From Desulfuromonadaceae bacterium UBA5613 (GTDB lineage Bacteria; Desulfobacterota; Desulfuromonadia; Desulfuromonadales; UBA2197): a stretch of 19,203 bases of DNA. Below the pieces are notes generated by a model. That model saw nothing but the letters and a program-made list of their open reading frames with translations, searched no databases and was not told the DNA's origin. Shown one piece after another: positions 7,930 through 14,291 of this stretch. Made by a program: the position numbers and the translations under genes. The stretch's first letter is position 1. Each line of letters opens with the position of its first letter. The stretch is taken from the NCBI GenBank assembly GCA_002424625.1, contig DIKR01000047.1:5872-25074 (forward strand), written 5' to 3'.

Positions 7930-9168
7930 TCATTTGCGTTTGGTGATCAGTCGTACCTGGCGCTCATGAAACCAGTAATACCAGACCCAGTTGAGCATGA
8001 CGACGATCCGGTTGCGAAAGCCGATCAGGTAGTAAAGGTGGAGAAGGAGCCAGACCAACCAGGCGAGATAACCGTGAAAGTTCAGTCCGAAGGCGCTGGC
8101 AACGGCAGCATTGCGGCCGATGGTCGCCATGTTGCCGCGGTCGTGGTAGTGAAAGGGGGGGAGCGCGCTCTTCTTCTCCCGGGCGAGGATTGCTTTGCCG
8201 GCATAGCGACCCATCTGCATGGCGACCGGGGCGGTCATCGGCAGAGGGGCGCCATCCTGTTCGAGCCAGGCCATGTCACCGATGATAAAGACCTCCGGAT
8301 GGTTGGCCAAGGTGAGGTCGGGTTGCACCGGGCTGCGTCCGTTGGTTTTGGTCTCAACCCCCAGAGTTGCAGCGAGGGGGGCGGCCTTGACTCCGGCTGA
8401 CCAGAAGAGGGTGTGGGTCGGGATGACGGTGTTGTCGGCGAGAATAACGCGTTCGGCATCGGCATCGATAACGCGGTTGTGGAGAAGAACCTCGACGGAC
8501 ATGCTGCGCAGTTTTCTCAGGGTGTAGGCTTGCAATTCGGCAGGCATGGCGCTCAGCAATTTGTCGCTGGCTTCGATCAGAACCACCCGTGCCGTGGCGA
8601 TGCGTAGTTCGGGATAGTCTTTGGTGAGGACATAGTTGACCAGTTCGATGAGGGCGCCGGCAAATTCGACCCCGGTCGGGCCGCCGCCGACGATAACAAA
8701 GGTCATCAGCGCCCGGCGCCGTTCTGGATCCGTTTCATTAACAGCGCGCTCAAAGGCGGTGAGAATATGATTGCGTAGTGTCTCGCCATCGGCCAGTTCT
8801 TTGAGATCGAAGGCATGGCTTTCGACGCTGCTTTGTCCGAAGTAGTTGGTGACGCTGCCGGCACCGACCACCAGATAATCGTAGGGGACGAGCCCCTGAT
8901 CGGTGCAGACAGTGCGTGCCGTCAGGTCAAAGCCGTTGACCTCGGTAAGATGAAAACGTGCTCCCGGCCAGTGGCGGGCCATGGCCCGCACCGAATAGGC
9001 GATCGATTCCTGTTCAAGTCCGGCCGTGGCAACCTGATAAAGGAGGGGCTGGAAGAGGTGGTAATTATTCCGATCGATCAGCACGATCTCAAGGCCCTGA
9101 TCTGCCAGGACCCGGGCAGCGTGAATGCCGCCAAACCCCATGCCGACAATGACAACCCGTTTTTTCAT
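7930..9168 (-). CDS. ndh: Type II NADH:quinone oxidoreductase (non-proton-pumping)
   Basis: A 412-residue flavoprotein from the chosen start. The FAD-binding GMGFGG motif (residues 9-14) and the NAD(P)H-binding GGGPTG motif (161-166) are both intact. A hydrophobic C-terminal region (LAWLVWLLLHLYYLIGF) would anchor it to the membrane, as in NDH-2. It oxidises NADH and reduces quinone without pumping protons. The frame opens four codons earlier (9180), but there AAGG abuts the ATG. The ATG at 9168 has AGG about 6 nt upstream and begins MKKRVV, so I prefer it. It lies 42 bp downstream of cydB on the same strand. Pairing with a quinol oxidase makes a short, uncoupled NADH-to-O2 chain, which suits O2 scavenging or redox balancing. 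Confidence 0.9.
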   Translation of the reverse strand: MKKRVVIVGMGFGGIHAARVLADQGLEIVLIDRNNYHLFQPLLYQVATAGLEQESIAYSVRAMARHWPGARFHLTEVNGFDLTARTVCTDQGLVPYDYLVVGAGSVTNYFGQSSVESHAFDLKELADGETLRNHILTAFERAVNETDPERRRALMTFVIVGGGPTGVEFAGALIELVNYVLTKDYPELRIATARVVLIEASDKLLSAMPAELQAYTLRKLRSMSVEVLLHNRVIDADAERVILADNTVIPTHTLFWSAGVKAAPLAATLGVETKTNGRSPVQPDLTLANHPEVFIIGDMAWLEQDGAPLPMTAPVAMQMGRYAGKAILAREKKSALPPFHYHDRGNMATIGRNAAVASAFGLNFHGYLAWLVWLLLHLYYLIGFRNRIVVMLNWVWYYWFHERQVRLITKRK

Positions 9169-9210
9169 AAGTACCTGCATCCTTCTTTGCTCGCCGCCAT
9201 TTAAAAATTT

Positions 9211-10236
9211 TCAGTACAGCTGATCGTTGACCGCTTCCTCCGGAGTGACCGGAGCACGGAAGATGCGGTAGACCCAGATCTTGTAAGCGATGACGATCGG
9301 CACAAAGATAAAGGCGACGACGGTCATGATCTTGAGGGTGTAGGGGCTCGACGATGAGTTGTAGATGGTCAGGCTGTAAGCGGTATCAAGGTTCGACGGA
9401 ATCAGGTTGGGGAAGAGACCGACCAGGCCGGTCGTTACCACCAGAAGGATGGTGGCACAGGATGCGGCAAATGCTAAGAGACGATTGTTCTGCACCAGCT
9501 TGACCTTGACCAGGACCAGGGCCCCGACCGCCAGAAGCGGGACGAGGAAGAGGGCCGGATGGTTGAAGTAGTTGACGAAAAGTTTGGTGGCAAAGTTGGT
9601 GGCGACCAGGAAGGTCGCGGCGACGACGAGGACAACCGGCCAGAGTTTCCCGGCTAGAACGGCGCCACGCTCGGCGACAACTCCGGTTGTCTTCACCGCC
9701 ACATACAGGGCGCCGTGCTGCAGGAAGAGGACAACAAAGAGGACGCCGGTAAGAAGCCCGTAGGGATTAAGGAGAGCAAAGAAAGAACCTTGATAACCGG
9801 CGGCATCGATCGGCAGGCCACGGAAGAAGTTGCCGAAGGCGACGCCGAAGAGGAGGGCCGGGAGGAAGCTGCTGACGATCAGGGCTTTATCCCAGGCATT
9901 GTGCCAGCGTTCGTCCTTCTCTTTATTGCGCAGCTCCACTGCAACGCCGCGGACGATCAGGGCAAAGAGAAGGAAGAGGAGGGCGGTGTACAGGTAGCTG
10001 AACATAGCGGCATAAGTCGCCGGAAAGGCGGCAAAGGTGGCGCCGCCGGCGGTGAGGAGCCAGACTTCATTGCCGTCCCAGACCGGGCCGAAGCTGCGCT
10101 GCAAGGTGCGTTTCTCCAGTTCGGTCTTGGCGAGGACATTATGCAGGGTGCCGGCGCCGAGGACAAAGCCGTCGAGCATGAAGTAGACGCTCCAGAGAAC
10201 GCCCCAAAGGATGAACCAGATAATTTGAAAGGTCAT
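9211..10236 (-). CDS. cydB: Cytochrome bd quinol oxidase subunit II
   Basis: A 341-residue integral membrane protein with eight or nine predicted hydrophobic segments. It carries the CydB signatures FMLDGFVLGAG near the N-terminus and GPVWDGNEVWLLTAGG at about residues 50-65. It pairs with CydA to form the bd oxidase, which reduces O2 to water with quinol. AGGAGG stands 5 nt ahead of the ATG. The gene starts 12 bp after cydA and is followed by ndh, so all three are probably one transcript. The C-terminus (VTPEEAVNDQLY) is cytoplasmic. I see no CydX-like small membrane ORF in the gap after it. Confidence 0.95.
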   Translation of the reverse strand: MTFQIIWFILWGVLWSVYFMLDGFVLGAGTLHNVLAKTELEKRTLQRSFGPVWDGNEVWLLTAGGATFAAFPATYAAMFSYLYTALLFLLFALIVRGVAVELRNKEKDERWHNAWDKALIVSSFLPALLFGVAFGNFFRGLPIDAAGYQGSFFALLNPYGLLTGVLFVVLFLQHGALYVAVKTTGVVAERGAVLAGKLWPVVLVVAATFLVATNFATKLFVNYFNHPALFLVPLLAVGALVLVKVKLVQNNRLLAFAASCATILLVVTTGLVGLFPNLIPSNLDTAYSLTIYNSSSSPYTLKIMTVVAFIFVPIVIAYKIWVYRIFRAPVTPEEAVNDQLY

Positions 10237-10248
10237 GATCGCCTCCTC

Positions 10249-11598
10249 CTAATAGTCGCTGGGTTGGGACAGGGCCGGGGCCGGGGCTTCAGGCCCCTTT
10301 CTGGCGTGTCGGGCAAGAAGATAGATGTCGACGACGCCGAGAAATCCGTAGAGCAGGGTGAAGCCGATCAATGATCCGACCACCTGCCCGGCCGAGACCG
10401 CTTTGGAAGCGCCGTCGGCGGTCTTGAAGACACCGTAAACCAGCCAGGGTTGGCGGCCGACTTCGGCGACGATCCAGCCGAACTGGTTGACCAGGTAGGG
10501 GAGGGGGATGGCCAGAACCATCACTTTCAGGAAGAGGGGGTACTTTTGGAGTTGATCCTTGCGCGCCAGCCAGACTCCGATCACCGCCAGAAAAACGAAG
10601 AGGGTGCCGAGTCCAACCATCAGGCGGAAGCTGATAAAGACCGGCCAGACCGGCGGCCTCTCATCCGGGGGAAAGTCTTTGAGTCCTTTGACCACGCCGT
10701 TGACGTCATGGAAGGCCATGAGACTGAGCATGCCAGGGATCTTGAGCGCTTCGATGCTGTTCCGTTCGTTGGCTTCATCCGGAACCAGGAGGAGATTCAT
10801 CGGCGCGGCTTGCTGCGTCTCCCAGACCGCTTCCATGGCAGCAAACTTGCTCGGCTGCACTTCAGCAATCTCGACAGCGTGGAAGTCGCCGGTCACCAGG
10901 ACAACGATCAGGGCCGCGAGGCCGAATTTCGCGGCGGTGTTGAAGGAGCGTTTAAAGAATTCGGTATGCTGATTGCGCAGCAGATGCCAGGCGGCAATCC
11001 CCATGATGAAGAAGGCGGCGACGGTGTAGCCGGAAGTGATCTGATGGAAAAATTTGATCATGGCGTACTTGTTGGTGATGACGGCGACAAAGTCGACCAT
11101 CTCGGCGCGACCGTTACGGATGACATAACCGACCGGATTCTGCATCCAGCCGTTGGCAATGAGAATCCACAGTGCTGACATGTTGGTGCCCAGCGCCACC
11201 AGCCACATGGTGACAGCGTGCGTCTTCTTCGAGACCTTGTCCCAGCCGAAAATCCACAGACCGATAAAGACCGATTCGAGAAAGAAGGTGACAGTCGCTT
11301 CGATCGCCAGCGGGGCACCGAAGATGTCGCCGACATAGCTGGAATATTCCGCCCAGTTCATGCCGAACTGGAACTCCATAGTGATTCCGGTGACGACACC
11401 GAGAGCAAAGTTGATGAGGAAGAGTTTTCCCCAGAACTTGGTCATGCGCAGCCACATTTCATCGCCGGTTCGCACGTACCTGGTCTCCATCCACGCCACC
11501 AGCACCGAAAGTCCGAGAGTGAGGGGGACGAAAATAAAGTGGAACATGCAGGTGATGGCGAATTGCCATCGGCTGAGCAGCACTACATCCATATCCAT
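10249..11598 (-). CDS. cydA: Cytochrome bd quinol oxidase subunit I (short Q-loop form)
   Basis: A 449-residue haem-bearing subunit. His20 (CMFHFIFVPLTLG) matches the b595 ligand (His19 in E. coli). The IEATVTFFLES segment keeps the two conserved glutamates (E99/E107 in E. coli), FFHQITSGY holds the His186 equivalent, and QPSKFAAMEAVWE keeps the quinol-loop Lys/Glu pair. GRQPW is also present. It is about 70 residues shorter than E. coli CydA, as expected for the short Q-loop class. AGGAGG precedes the ATG by 7 nt. bd oxidases have very high O2 affinity and resist NO, so the oxidase fits the NO-related genes encoded divergently. Upstream is a strong promoter whose -35 lies inside a CRP/FNR-type dyad. 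Confidence 0.95.
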   Translation of the reverse strand: MDMDVVLLSRWQFAITCMFHFIFVPLTLGLSVLVAWMETRYVRTGDEMWLRMTKFWGKLFLINFALGVVTGITMEFQFGMNWAEYSSYVGDIFGAPLAIEATVTFFLESVFIGLWIFGWDKVSKKTHAVTMWLVALGTNMSALWILIANGWMQNPVGYVIRNGRAEMVDFVAVITNKYAMIKFFHQITSGYTVAAFFIMGIAAWHLLRNQHTEFFKRSFNTAAKFGLAALIVVLVTGDFHAVEIAEVQPSKFAAMEAVWETQQAAPMNLLLVPDEANERNSIEALKIPGMLSLMAFHDVNGVVKGLKDFPPDERPPVWPVFISFRLMVGLGTLFVFLAVIGVWLARKDQLQKYPLFLKVMVLAIPLPYLVNQFGWIVAEVGRQPWLVYGVFKTADGASKAVSAGQVVGSLIGFTLLYGFLGVVDIYLLARHARKGPEAPAPALSQPSDY

Positions 11599-11687
11599 TG
11601 GATGGCCTCCTGTAATTGGAAATTAATGAACAAAATTTTCGGCCAGAGCAAAAGGGGTAAAGTTTAAAGTGGACCTTTTTGGTAATC

Positions 11688-11716
11688 TTTATAATCTCTG
11701 CCTTGATGTGAGTCAA
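11688..11716 (-). promoter_or_regulatory. cydAB-ndh promoter
   Basis: On the minus strand TTGACT (11711-11716), a 17-bp spacer and TATAAA (11688-11693) form a near-consensus sigma70 promoter, giving a leader of about 80 nt before cydA. The -35 hexamer is one arm of the dyad at 11703-11716, so a bound regulator would compete with polymerase. This is a repressor-type arrangement. Confidence 0.6.
11703..11716. promoter_or_regulatory. CRP/FNR-type dyad at the cydA promoter
   Basis: TTGAT-GTGA-GTCAA, within a longer palindrome CCTTGA-N6-TCAAGG. It differs from the FNR consensus TTGAT-N4-ATCAA at one base and has the same form as the site at 11788. It covers the -35 of the cydA promoter. Confidence 0.6.
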
Positions 11717-11787
11717 GGTTATTTTTTCTCTCTAATGAATTACGTTGAAACAATACACCGGCTGACCGCAGACGGCAATCGCTCTGC

Positions 11788-11801
11788 TTGATTTGTGTCA
11801 A
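11788..11801. promoter_or_regulatory. CRP/FNR-type dyad at the ygbA-like promoter
   Basis: TTGAT-TTGT-GTCAA, with the same arms and spacing as the site 85 bp to the left. Its centre (11794.5) is 30.5 bp before a TATAGT -10 element at 11825-11830, close to the -41.5 position of class II FNR/CRP activators. Confidence 0.6.
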
Positions 11802-11824
11802 TTTAAAGTCCGGCAGGGATAGTG

Positions 11825-11830
11825 TATAGT
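11825..11830 (+). promoter_or_regulatory. -10 element of the ygbA-like gene
   Basis: TATAGT with only a weak -35 (TTTAAA at 11802-11807), as expected for an activator-dependent promoter. A start site about 7 nt downstream would fall on or next to the ATG at 11837, suggesting a leaderless or near-leaderless transcript. Confidence 0.4.
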
Positions 11831-11836
11831 CACCCT

Positions 11837-12211
11837 ATGAATACAGTGGATCACCCCATCGCCCTGACGGGCAAAGAGCTCAAGGATCTTCGCCTGCTGG
11901 CGCGCTTTATCGCCTGCTGGTGTCAGGTGCATCACGGCCCGGCCGGGCGCGAACCGATCGCCGCTGCTGCCGCACTGGCACCATTGGCTCTGGGCGATGC
12001 CTGTCTCTGTCCGGAGTGTCGGGAGCTCCTTACTTATGCTGTTGCCCGGCGCCGTGCCTGCCCGCTCGACCCGAAACCGGCCTGTAAAGATTGTCCGATC
12101 CATTGTTACAAACCTGTGCACCGCGCCACCATCCGCAACATCATGCGTTTCTCCGGTCGTCATCTGATCCTGCGCGGCCGCTTTGATCTGCTCTGGCACT
12201 ATTTTTTTTAG
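11837..12211 (+). CDS. ygbA: YgbA-family protein (nitrosative-stress-associated, Pfam YgbA_NO)
   Basis: A 124-residue soluble, Cys-rich protein. An N-terminal helical part is followed by CPECRELLTYA, then CPLDPKPACKDCPIHCY and the basic MRFSGRHLILR tail. This C-x2-C, C-x8-C-x2-C-x3-CY layout with MR-x-SG is what I know from the YgbA_NO family, named for NO-induced E. coli ygbA. The biochemical role is unknown; the cysteines could hold zinc or an Fe-S cluster. A GTG at 11822 is also in frame, but AGGGA is only 2 nt away from it and the promoter -10 would lie inside the gene, so the ATG at 11837 is preferred though it lacks a normal SD. The gene is divergent from cydA and upstream of the ferredoxin-like gene, each with a matching dyad. 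Confidence 0.8.
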   Translation: MNTVDHPIALTGKELKDLRLLARFIACWCQVHHGPAGREPIAAAAALAPLALGDACLCPECRELLTYAVARRRACPLDPKPACKDCPIHCYKPVHRATIRNIMRFSGRHLILRGRFDLLWHYFF

Positions 12212-12215
12212 AACT

Positions 12216-12229
12216 TTGACCGACGTCAA
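12216..12229. promoter_or_regulatory. CRP/FNR-type dyad before the ferredoxin-like gene
   Basis: TTGAC-CGAC-GTCAA, a perfect 5-bp-arm dyad beginning 5 bp after the ygbA-like stop, with another GTCAA half-site directly following (12231-12235). Its centre (12222.5) is 29.5 bp before TATCCT, which is class II spacing. Confidence 0.6.
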
Positions 12230-12251
12230 TGTCAAAGCCCTGACGCTCAGT

Positions 12252-12257
12252 TATCCT
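12252..12257 (+). promoter_or_regulatory. -10 element of the ferredoxin-like gene
   Basis: TATCCT would place the transcription start near 12264, exactly 41.5 bp from the centre of the upstream dyad. An alternative -10, TATACA at 12259-12264, fits that geometry less well. A good AAAGGAGA lies ahead of the ATG at 12292. Confidence 0.4.
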
Positions 12258-12291
12258 TATACAACTTAAAACATCTAAAGGAGATCCCTCA

Positions 12292-13083
12292 ATGATTCGC
12301 GAAATTGTCCATATTGACGAAGATAAATGTAATGGCTGCGGCCTTTGTGTGCCGGCTTGTGCCGAAGGGGCGATTCAACTGATCAACGGCAAGGCCAAGT
12401 TGATCGCTGACAATCTTTGTGACGGCATCGGTGCTTGTCTCGGCCATTGTCCGCAAGGAGCGATCCTGATCGAAAAGCGCGTCGCGGATGAGTTTGACGA
12501 AGAAGCGGTCGCTGAACATCTGCACGCTGCCGAAAAAGCCGCTTCGTCACCCCCCGCGCCGGCCTCGGCTTGCGGTTGCCCCTCTGCCGCGGTGCAAAGC
12601 TTTGCTCCGCCCAAACACGCTCATGGTCATGGCCACGGTGGCGGCTGTCCGTCAGCAGCCCTGCGTAACTTTGCCCCGGTGAGTGCAGCTGCCAGTGCCG
12701 ATGTCGCCGGCGAGCGACCCTCGGAGCTGCGGCAGTGGCCGGTGCAGATGCATCTGGTGCCGCCGACCGCCCCCTTCCTCAAAGGTGCGGATCTTCTCCT
12801 TGCCGCTGATTGTGTCCCCTTTGCCCACGCAGATTTTCATCGCGATATCCTCAAGGGGAAAGCGCTGCTGATCGGTTGTCCGAAACTCGATGACGGGCAG
12901 GCTTATCTCGAGAAACTGACCGCCATGCTCCGTCTCAATGACATCAAGAGTCTGACTGTAGCGCACATGGAAGTCCCCTGTTGTTCAGGTTTGATTCAAA
13001 TCGCCAAACGGGCGATTGCTGATAGCGGCAAAGAAGTGCCGCTGACGATGATCCGCATCGGTATCCAGGGGGATGTGAAGTAG
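12292..13083 (+). CDS. Ferredoxin-domain iron-sulfur protein, FrdX-like
   Basis: A 263-residue protein. Residues 1-62 form a 2[4Fe-4S] ferredoxin domain. The first motif is complete (Cys13, 16, 19, 23). The second has Cys43, Cys49 and Cys53 but Ile46 where the second Cys should be. A linker (about 85-135) carries two GCPSAA-x3-FAP repeats (95-106, 118-129) around a His-rich HAHGHGHGGG run. The C-terminal domain (about 140-263) has an IGCPKLDD motif and an EVPCCSGL motif typical of the family. Relatives occur beside hcp in HcpR regulons (called FrdX, from memory) and are thought to carry electrons in NO/hydroxylamine detoxification. No hcp is in this window. The SD is strong. A dyad upstream and a strong terminator downstream make it a single-gene unit. 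Confidence 0.85.
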   Translation: MIREIVHIDEDKCNGCGLCVPACAEGAIQLINGKAKLIADNLCDGIGACLGHCPQGAILIEKRVADEFDEEAVAEHLHAAEKAASSPPAPASACGCPSAAVQSFAPPKHAHGHGHGGGCPSAALRNFAPVSAAASADVAGERPSELRQWPVQMHLVPPTAPFLKGADLLLAADCVPFAHADFHRDILKGKALLIGCPKLDDGQAYLEKLTAMLRLNDIKSLTVAHMEVPCCSGLIQIAKRAIADSGKEVPLTMIRIGIQGDVK

Positions 13084-13102
13084 CCGTTGCAAAGTTGAAA
13101 AT

Positions 13103-13143
13103 AAAAGCGGAGACGGGATCAATGTCCGTCTCCGCTTTTTTAT
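13103..13143 (+). terminator. Rho-independent terminator
   Basis: A perfect 14-bp stem (13103-13116 with 13126-13139), GC-rich in the middle, has a 9-nt loop and runs into a T tract. It lies 20 bp after the FrdX-like stop. Confidence 0.93.
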
Positions 13144-13147
13144 TTGT

Positions 13148-13168
13148 CAGGTGTATAATTCAAACCTG
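13148..13168 (+). promoter_or_regulatory. -10 element inside a small inverted repeat
   Basis: A consensus TATAAT (13154-13159) lies between CAGGT (13148-13152) and ACCTG (13164-13168), about 35 bp before the lipoprotein ATG. The -35 would fall in the preceding terminator and is not recognisable. Confidence 0.4.
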
Positions 13169-13194
13169 TTACTAAATTGTGAGGAGACAAGACG

Positions 13195-13473
13195 ATGCTG
13201 ATAGCGAAAGGTCTGTTTTTGTTTGTTCTCTTATCCGCGCTTGCCGGCTGCAGCAGCAGTCCGGCCGGCTGGTCCTGGCAGCATCCGCAAGGACTCGATG
13301 CCGCTCAACGCGAGCGCGACCTGGCAGACTGCATGTATTATGCTTCGATCACCGATCCGCGCGCTTTTGGAACGGATCGGCCGGTGATCGTGCAGGAATG
13401 GGATGCACCGGTGCAAGAGTGCATGGCGCGGCGGGGGTGGATCTTTGTCGAGCCCGGCAAAAAGAAAGAGTGA
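13195..13473 (+). CDS. Small lipoprotein of unknown function
   Basis: A 92-residue protein with a type II signal peptide and lipobox LAGC (Cys19), so lipid-anchored. The residue after Cys19 is Ser, which in proteobacteria favours sorting to the outer membrane. The mature part has two further cysteines, in DLADCMYYA (Cys46) and QECMARRGW (Cys76), which could form a disulfide. The CM-x3-GW ending recurs in small uncharacterised lipoproteins. GAGGAG lies 8 nt ahead of the ATG. It is a stand-alone gene between a terminator and the convergent CAP gene. I assign no function. Confidence 0.85.
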   Translation: MLIAKGLFLFVLLSALAGCSSSPAGWSWQHPQGLDAAQRERDLADCMYYASITDPRAFGTDRPVIVQEWDAPVQECMARRGWIFVEPGKKKE

Positions 13474-13511
13474 ATTTTTCTCCATCCGCTGGTAAAGCCC
13501 TTTTCCCCCGG

Positions 13512-14126
13512 CTACTTCCCTGCTTCCCCCCCGGCAAAGTCGATAACACATGCGGTTTCGAAGGTGGGATGGGGGCCACAACTGACACCGGCCAAGCGGT
13601 AGTCTTTATCAAAAATAGTTGTGCGATGACCACGACCGGGAACGCCGTCATCGACGATCAACTGGGCGATAACATCGCGCCCGCGGTCGGCAACATATGG
13701 TCCGTAAGTGATCGCTTCACCGATAGCGATAGCCCAGCGGCCGTGGCGTTGGATGCGTTGTGCCATTGCCAGACGGCCGGAGCCGTGTCCCGTCTCTTTG
13801 CTTTTGGACTGCGCCCGCACCAGTTCTGCACCGGAGCGGGCTAAACCATCGGCCCAGCGCAGTGGCGGCAGGGGGGAGCGGCGGCGCAGGAAGGTGATGG
13901 CTTCATCGACTGCCGAAGTGCCTTCTTCGGTGCGGATGAAGAGATTTGTTCCTGGTTGGATATATGTCTTGCCTTTAAAGAGACTGCGGTAGTGCTCAAG
14001 ATAGCGGACATAGGCGTCCGGTTGCGTGCGGGCAACATTGAGCTCTTGGAGAATGATCCGTTCGAGCTCGGCCGCGGCGTAAGCCGGAGTTGTCAGGAGG
14101 AATATCAGGAAAAGACAGCGTAGCAT
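13512..14126 (-). CDS. Secreted CAP (SCP/PR1-like) domain protein
   Basis: A 204-residue protein with a clear signal peptide (cleavage near residue 19, AYAAA). The CAP fold is recognisable: an N-terminal helix LQELNVARTQPDAY, His114 in KETGHGS, GEAI at 136-139 (the GENI position) and GRGHRTTIF at 164-172, then a C-terminal GVSCGPHPTFETACVIDFAGG strand pair with two cysteines. Bacterial CAP proteins are secreted or envelope-associated and their activity is mostly unknown. The frame is open upstream to 14498, but that would overlap the divergent BI-1 gene and lacks a signal peptide. The ATG at 14126 starts the signal sequence, with a weak GAAAG upstream. It is convergent with the small lipoprotein gene. 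Confidence 0.85.
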   Translation of the reverse strand: MLRCLFLIFLLTTPAYAAAELERIILQELNVARTQPDAYVRYLEHYRSLFKGKTYIQPGTNLFIRTEEGTSAVDEAITFLRRRSPLPPLRWADGLARSGAELVRAQSKSKETGHGSGRLAMAQRIQRHGRWAIAIGEAITYGPYVADRGRDVIAQLIVDDGVPGRGHRTTIFDKDYRLAGVSCGPHPTFETACVIDFAGGEAGK

Positions 14127-14220
14127 GAGGGCACTTTCCGGGAGAGGAGTCTGTGAATCTTTATAAGGTATATTCTCCGTTCGCGTCCAGTCCTCTTTCC
14201 CGTTAATACGGGCAAAAGGC

Positions 14221-14249
14221 TTGCGGGAAAATTCCGACTGTTGTAATAT
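14221..14249 (+). promoter_or_regulatory. Promoter of the BI-1 family gene
   Basis: TTGCGG (14221-14226), a 17-bp spacer and TAATAT (14244-14249) give a good sigma70 promoter about 43 bp ahead of the start codon. The -35 overlaps one arm of an inverted repeat (TTTCCCG at 14196-14202, CGGGAAA at 14224-14230). Confidence 0.55.
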
Positions 14250-14291
14250 TTTTGAGTAATTTTCAACCACCAACAAGGAGATAAGTAAAGC

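Noticed and set aside
12375..12966. Minus-strand frames across the FrdX-like gene (12375-12614, 12652-12966)
   Set aside because: They lie fully inside a gene with intact ferredoxin motifs and strong ribosome site and have no features of their own.
14251..14265. TTGA-N7-TCAA before the BI-1 gene as a fourth CRP/FNR site (also at 19119-19133)
   Set aside because: The spacing is 7 and not 6 between TTGA and TCAA, which breaks the dimer geometry shared by the three accepted sites.
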